Source: JANXQG01 sp037147235 (GTDB lineage Bacteria > Planctomycetota > Planctomycetia > Pirellulales > Thermoguttaceae). From it: 16,344 nucleotides of DNA. Made by a program: the position numbers and the translations under genes. Each line of letters starts with the position of its first letter. The stretch's first letter is position 1. Shown one piece after another: positions 13,453 to 16,344 of the stretch. The notes below the pieces were generated by a model that worked only from the letters and a program-made list of their open reading frames with translations, was not told the DNA's origin and did no database searches. Location of the stretch: NCBI GenBank assembly GCA_037147235.1, contig JBAWVO010000137.1, forward strand, positions 1 through 16,344. The letters are read 5' to 3'.

Positions 13453-14547
13453 ATGTTCACGATCAAACTGTTGCCGTCCTATTTCCTCGAGTTGCAGAAG
13501 CGGCTGGGCCTGATGCCCAACAGCATCTCGCCGCTGGAGCGGCTTAGTCAGGTCTTTGCCGGCGCGGCGCCGGAAGAAGATTCGCAGGCCTCGCTGCCCG
13601 TCGCCGAGGACGATCTGCGGGCGGCGATGGTCGCCTTGTGCCAGCCGACACAGCGCGTCCATATCCGCATCGGCGGCAATTTCGCGGTGCCGGAACAGTA
13701 CCTGTTGGCCCGCGCCGCGACCGGGCCGGCCCTGGCCGGAGTCGAGGTCGCGGCCGATGGGCAACTTGTCCTTCAGGCGTTCGCTTCGGGGGAAGAACTG
13801 ATCGAATGGCTCATCGACGTCATCAATCCCCAAGGGCTGATGCACGCGGCCCCCTGCCGGATTCCGCGGCAGATGACCCATTCGCAACTCGTGCATGCCT
13901 TGCACCTGATCGACATGTACCGCCGCTGCTATTATCAGTCAATGCTCGACTATACCGTGGCCGGCGAGCCGGAATTTGGCGAGGTCCAGTTTGCCGGAAC
14001 GATGGGCGAGGCCCTGACCTCGGTCGATTACCGCTGGGTGCTGCCGTCGGCGCGGATCATGGCGCCAACCTCCCTCCCGCTGTCGATGGAAACACAAATT
14101 CCCTGGCTTGTTGCCAACAACCTGATCCAGCCGGCCACGGACGCCGCCGGTGCGGGTCTGTGGACCTTCGCCGAGGACGGCGAGCAACTCGGCCTGGAGT
14201 TCATGACCGGCTGGCTGGCGGCGGCGGGAGTCGAAGTCGGCGTGTTGGATGGGCAGTTCAAGCGGTGCGACGGGAGCGTCCTTGTACTCAGCACGGTCCG
14301 CAGCATGCATACCTTTGCCATCTCCGGTCGCGGCGCGGAATATCAGGCGGCAGGCGACGAGGGCCTGCGGCAATCGCTGCAAAACACCTTGGCACAAGGC
14401 CCCAGCTCAAGGGTCGTCGCCGCGCCAGCGGCAGGCCGCGACCAGCCGCCGGCGCAGCGGTTTTGTTCCCAATGCGGCGCAAAGATTCAGCCGGGCGATA
14501 AGTTCTGCTGCTCGTGCGGCAGGCCCGTTGTCACATTGGTTTCCTGA
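13453..14547 (+). CDS. Soluble protein of unknown function with C-terminal zinc ribbon
   Basis: A 364-residue protein with no signal peptide or membrane segment. The first ~310 residues are mixed alpha/beta and not recognised: N-terminal M-F-T-I-K-L-L-P-S-Y-F-L-E-L-Q-K-R, a Leu-rich middle (E-E-L-I-E-W-L-I-D-V-I-N-P), and a 'dimer-like' C-terminal beta region with S-V-L-V-L-S-T-V-R-S. After an Ala/Pro-rich linker the last ~27 residues form a zinc ribbon, F-C-S-Q-C-G ... F-C-C-S-C-G-R-P, with probable ligands Cys338, Cys341, Cys352 and Cys355. The ATG at 13453 is used (GAGAGGG upstream); the frame stays open further upstream into the end of the previous gene but without a better start. The next gene begins 12 nt after the stop. 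Presumably a cytoplasmic partner or chaperone of the large upstream protein; this is inferred from position only. Confidence 0.8.
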   Translation: MFTIKLLPSYFLELQKRLGLMPNSISPLERLSQVFAGAAPEEDSQASLPVAEDDLRAAMVALCQPTQRVHIRIGGNFAVPEQYLLARAATGPALAGVEVAADGQLVLQAFASGEELIEWLIDVINPQGLMHAAPCRIPRQMTHSQLVHALHLIDMYRRCYYQSMLDYTVAGEPEFGEVQFAGTMGEALTSVDYRWVLPSARIMAPTSLPLSMETQIPWLVANNLIQPATDAAGAGLWTFAEDGEQLGLEFMTGWLAAAGVEVGVLDGQFKRCDGSVLVLSTVRSMHTFAISGRGAEYQAAGDEGLRQSLQNTLAQGPSSRVVAAPAAGRDQPPAQRFCSQCGAKIQPGDKFCCSCGRPVVTLVS

Positions 14548-14559
14548 AAGGGCAAGACG

Positions 14560-15105
14560 ATGTTGCGAAGCAAGAAGTTCTGGATCGCGATAACGGCAAT
14601 CGCCATCGCCGGAGTCGTTCTCTTTCTTGTTTCCCGGCCACTGTTCTTCCACGTGGTCTCAATCATTGGCATCGTCATGCTTATCGGCTCCGCGCTCATC
14701 ATGGTGCTGACCTTCAGGAAAGCCCGGCGGGTGTCGATCTTGGCCTTGCTGATCTCGATTACCGTGAGCCTTGTTTCGTTTCTGGTTTACCAGGCTATCC
14801 TTCCGGTCAAAGCCCATGGGCTTGTGATGTTCGTGGCCATGCTGGCTGGGTGCTTGCTCGGAACGGCTTGGGCGCAAACGCCCGAGTTGTTCGTGGAAAA
14901 GGGCGCGGTGAAAATGCGGGGAAACCTATGGTATCTTGCCGTCTGGGCACTAATCTTCTCGATCACACAGATCGTTACGCTGGTTGCCGGTCGGCCGCCG
15001 CGGCTGGCGCTGCTGCTGCTCTGTCTGGGTACAGGGCTTGCCTTGGGCAATGGGGGTAGCATGGCCTTGCGGGCATGGAGAGCGAACCAAACGAACAAGT
15101 CTTGA
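14560..15105 (+). CDS. Small polytopic inner-membrane protein of unknown function
   Basis: A 181-residue protein with about six hydrophobic segments (roughly 8-25, 28-52, 58-80, 86-104, 121-144, 147-167) and short loops. The only sizeable polar loop is A-Q-T-P-E-L-F-V-E-K-G-A-V-K-M-R-G-N (105-122), with the pattern of a two-strand hairpin between helices that I have seen in small DUF membrane proteins but cannot name. The ATG at 14560 has AAAGGG 7 nt upstream and lies 12 nt after the previous stop; the next gene begins 17 nt after its stop, so the cluster is co-transcribed. It could be a membrane platform or pore component for the flanking zinc-ribbon proteins. Confidence 0.8.
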   Translation: MLRSKKFWIAITAIAIAGVVLFLVSRPLFFHVVSIIGIVMLIGSALIMVLTFRKARRVSILALLISITVSLVSFLVYQAILPVKAHGLVMFVAMLAGCLLGTAWAQTPELFVEKGAVKMRGNLWYLAVWALIFSITQIVTLVAGRPPRLALLLLCLGTGLALGNGGSMALRAWRANQTNKS

Positions 15106-15122
15106 ACAAGAAAGGATTTCCC

Positions 15123-16274
15123 ATGTCCTACTGTACGCGTTGCGGTGCGGAGAATCCGCCGGAGGCACGGTTTTGCAGGAGTTGCGGAGCGGGCATGGAG
15201 CAAACGCCCCAGCCCGAATCGCAACCGCCAGCGGCCACTTCACCTGACACGATATTGTGGCGGCGAAGAACGCCGCGCAAGTGGCCGGTGGTGGCCCTTT
15301 TGGTTGTCATCGCGATGCTGCTTCTCGCGGTGGCCGCCGTGCTGATGTGTTCCGACGGACAGCAAACAGCCAAGAACAATGGGCCGGCCCCCGACGCTCC
15401 GTGGCGTACGGCGTCTGCCGGCGACGATCGCGGCCAACCGCCCTCGGCGACGACCGCGTCCAAAACTTCCCCGACATCCGAAAAGCCACCATCGCCACCC
15501 CCGACTGCCGCCGATCCGCCGAAGCCCCCGGCGGATGACGATTCCGGAGAACTCATCGGTGGCGTAACCGTCTTGGGATCCTTGCTCAACGAATGGCGGC
15601 AGAAGACAACCATGCCCATGCGGGAAGACGCGGCGGCCGGATGGACCAAGAGCCGCGTCGACCCGGTCAAAATGGTGGAGGCTTTTGAGCTTCTCAAGGT
15701 AAAGAAAGGCTTTGCACTTCGGGCGTACCAGTTCCGCGAGGGCGTTAATGGAAACGGGGTCGTTTGGGCCATGCCGGAAAATGCCGGCTTCCCCGACCCC
15801 AAAGATTGCCCCGTGCTGGCGAACCATCCCTTCAAGGCACCCAAACCCGCCGCGGCCCTGGAGGACGCGATGGAAGCTATTACGGGAAACGACGAGCCTT
15901 TATCGTACATGGCTGCCTCCATATTGCGGCGAGAGTTCTCGGAATTCGGGGCAGCCGGGCACGGATGCGATTGGGGCCTACGCGCTATCCTTGAGAATGA
16001 TCCTTGGAAGGCAACTCCCGCAAAGGATGGCCCGCCTCCGCTGGACATTTCGCCGGGCGATCGCAGTGCGTGGAAGTGGTCTGAAGCGGAGCCTAAGTAC
16101 TGGCCGCCACAGGTTCGCATGGAGAAAGATCGGGTGAAGGTCACGTTCTACACCTACACCAACCTGGAGAAACAGCGGATCTTCCGACACACCGACATAT
16201 ACCAACCCGGCAAGTACCATCCCAAGAGTGAAGACAAGCCGATCGCAGAAGGACCTCCCGGCCGGATGCCCTGA
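15123..16274 (+). CDS. Zinc-ribbon membrane-anchored protein with large extracytoplasmic domain
   Basis: A 383-residue protein. Residues 1-23 are a zinc ribbon (Cys4, Cys7, Cys18, Cys21 in Y-C-T-R-C-G and F-C-R-S-C-G), followed by a short Pro/Gln linker and a basic patch W-R-R-R-T-P-R-K. One membrane helix covers about 54-75 (V-V-A-L-L-V-V-I-A-M-L-L-L-A-V). Then come a Pro/Ser/Thr-rich stalk (about 80-138) and a folded extracytoplasmic domain (about 140-383) with V-N-G-N-G-V-V-W-A-M-P and H-G-C-D-W-G-L-R-A-I-L. Topology is probably N-in, C-out, with the ribbon in the cytoplasm. Zinc-ribbon plus single-helix proteins are common bacterial envelope proteins of varied function. The ATG at 15123 follows AAAGGA by 6 nt; an in-frame ATG at 15075 lies inside the previous gene and would displace the ribbon from the N-terminus. 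The extracytoplasmic domain is not recognised. Confidence 0.85.
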   Translation: MSYCTRCGAENPPEARFCRSCGAGMEQTPQPESQPPAATSPDTILWRRRTPRKWPVVALLVVIAMLLLAVAAVLMCSDGQQTAKNNGPAPDAPWRTASAGDDRGQPPSATTASKTSPTSEKPPSPPPTAADPPKPPADDDSGELIGGVTVLGSLLNEWRQKTTMPMREDAAAGWTKSRVDPVKMVEAFELLKVKKGFALRAYQFREGVNGNGVVWAMPENAGFPDPKDCPVLANHPFKAPKPAAALEDAMEAITGNDEPLSYMAASILRREFSEFGAAGHGCDWGLRAILENDPWKATPAKDGPPPLDISPGDRSAWKWSEAEPKYWPPQVRMEKDRVKVTFYTYTNLEKQRIFRHTDIYQPGKYHPKSEDKPIAEGPPGRMP

Positions 16275-16285
16275 GAACCGGACCT

Positions 16286-16344
16286 ATGCGGAGTATCCGT
16301 CATCCCTTGCGCTCTTGGTACTCTCTCGCGGTGAATCCTAATCA
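16286..16344 (+). CDS. Possible start of a further gene, cut by the window edge
   Basis: An ATG at 16286, eleven bases after the stop of the zinc-ribbon membrane protein, opens a frame of 19 codons (M-R-S-I-R-H-P-L-R-S-W-Y) that is still open at the window end. No clear Shine-Dalgarno sequence is present, so this may be chance. Too short to identify. Confidence 0.2.
   Translation, partial: MRSIRHPLRSWYSLAVNPN

Noticed and set aside
13638..14501. 287-codon plus-strand frame overlapping the soluble zinc-ribbon gene
   Set aside because: Shifted-frame shadow rich in Arg/Pro/Gly. The zinc ribbon and hydrophobic periodicity are only in the chosen frame.
15128..16144. 338-codon minus-strand frame opposite the last zinc-ribbon gene
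   Set aside because: Ser/Gly/Ala-rich antisense product with no recognisable domain; the plus-strand gene has a ribbon, a helix and a ribosome-binding site.

Overview
The window looks like a chromosomal segment of a GC-rich bacterium, most likely a planctomycete (Pirellulales-like). This is an inference from gene content: an atypical Nramp transporter paired with a PRC/MgtE-N/CBS protein, a cytochrome bd-like oxidase carrying its own heme c domain, small planctomycete-style hypothetical proteins, and many palindromic repeats between genes. No rRNA, tRNA, CRISPR array or intact transposase was seen.

Layout. (1) Positions 1-1600, minus strand, are small accessory modules: a PIN toxin with a small overlapping partner, a remnant of a REP-associated Y1 transposase (RAYT), a perfect 18-bp hairpin, and a ParD/ParE-type pair whose toxin is frameshifted and decayed. 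(2) 1565-2196 is mostly non-coding, with AT-rich degenerate repeats, one possible 66-residue membrane protein and a pair of REP-like hairpins. (3) 2197-4860, minus strand, is a two-gene metal-transport operon: an Nramp-family carrier lacking the canonical metal-binding motifs, then a soluble PRC/MgtE-N/CBS protein. A candidate promoter with two direct repeats lies upstream. (4) 5067-5501 is a conserved-looking hypothetical gene, followed by a three-level nested inverted repeat (5505-5755). (5) 5935-9632, minus strand, is a probable four-gene operon: a small hypothetical protein, an EboB-like TatD-family hydrolase, a bd-type oxidase subunit I fused to cytochrome c, and a multi-spanning subunit II. 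(6) 9633-10195 is a divergent intergenic region with a MITE-like element of about 119 bp. (7) 10196-16274, plus strand, is a tightly packed four-gene cluster that I cannot assign to a known system. It encodes a 1076-residue secreted or membrane-anchored multidomain protein, a soluble protein ending in a zinc ribbon, a small polytopic membrane protein, and a membrane-anchored protein starting with a zinc ribbon.

How the genes work together. The metal-transport pair probably forms a Mg2+/divalent-cation uptake unit with a cytoplasmic sensing partner. The oxidase pair probably takes electrons from a c-type cytochrome rather than, or in addition to, quinol. The last cluster is the best candidate for an undescribed system: gene order, spacing and the shared zinc-ribbon theme suggest one envelope-associated apparatus, but its activity cannot be read from the sequence.
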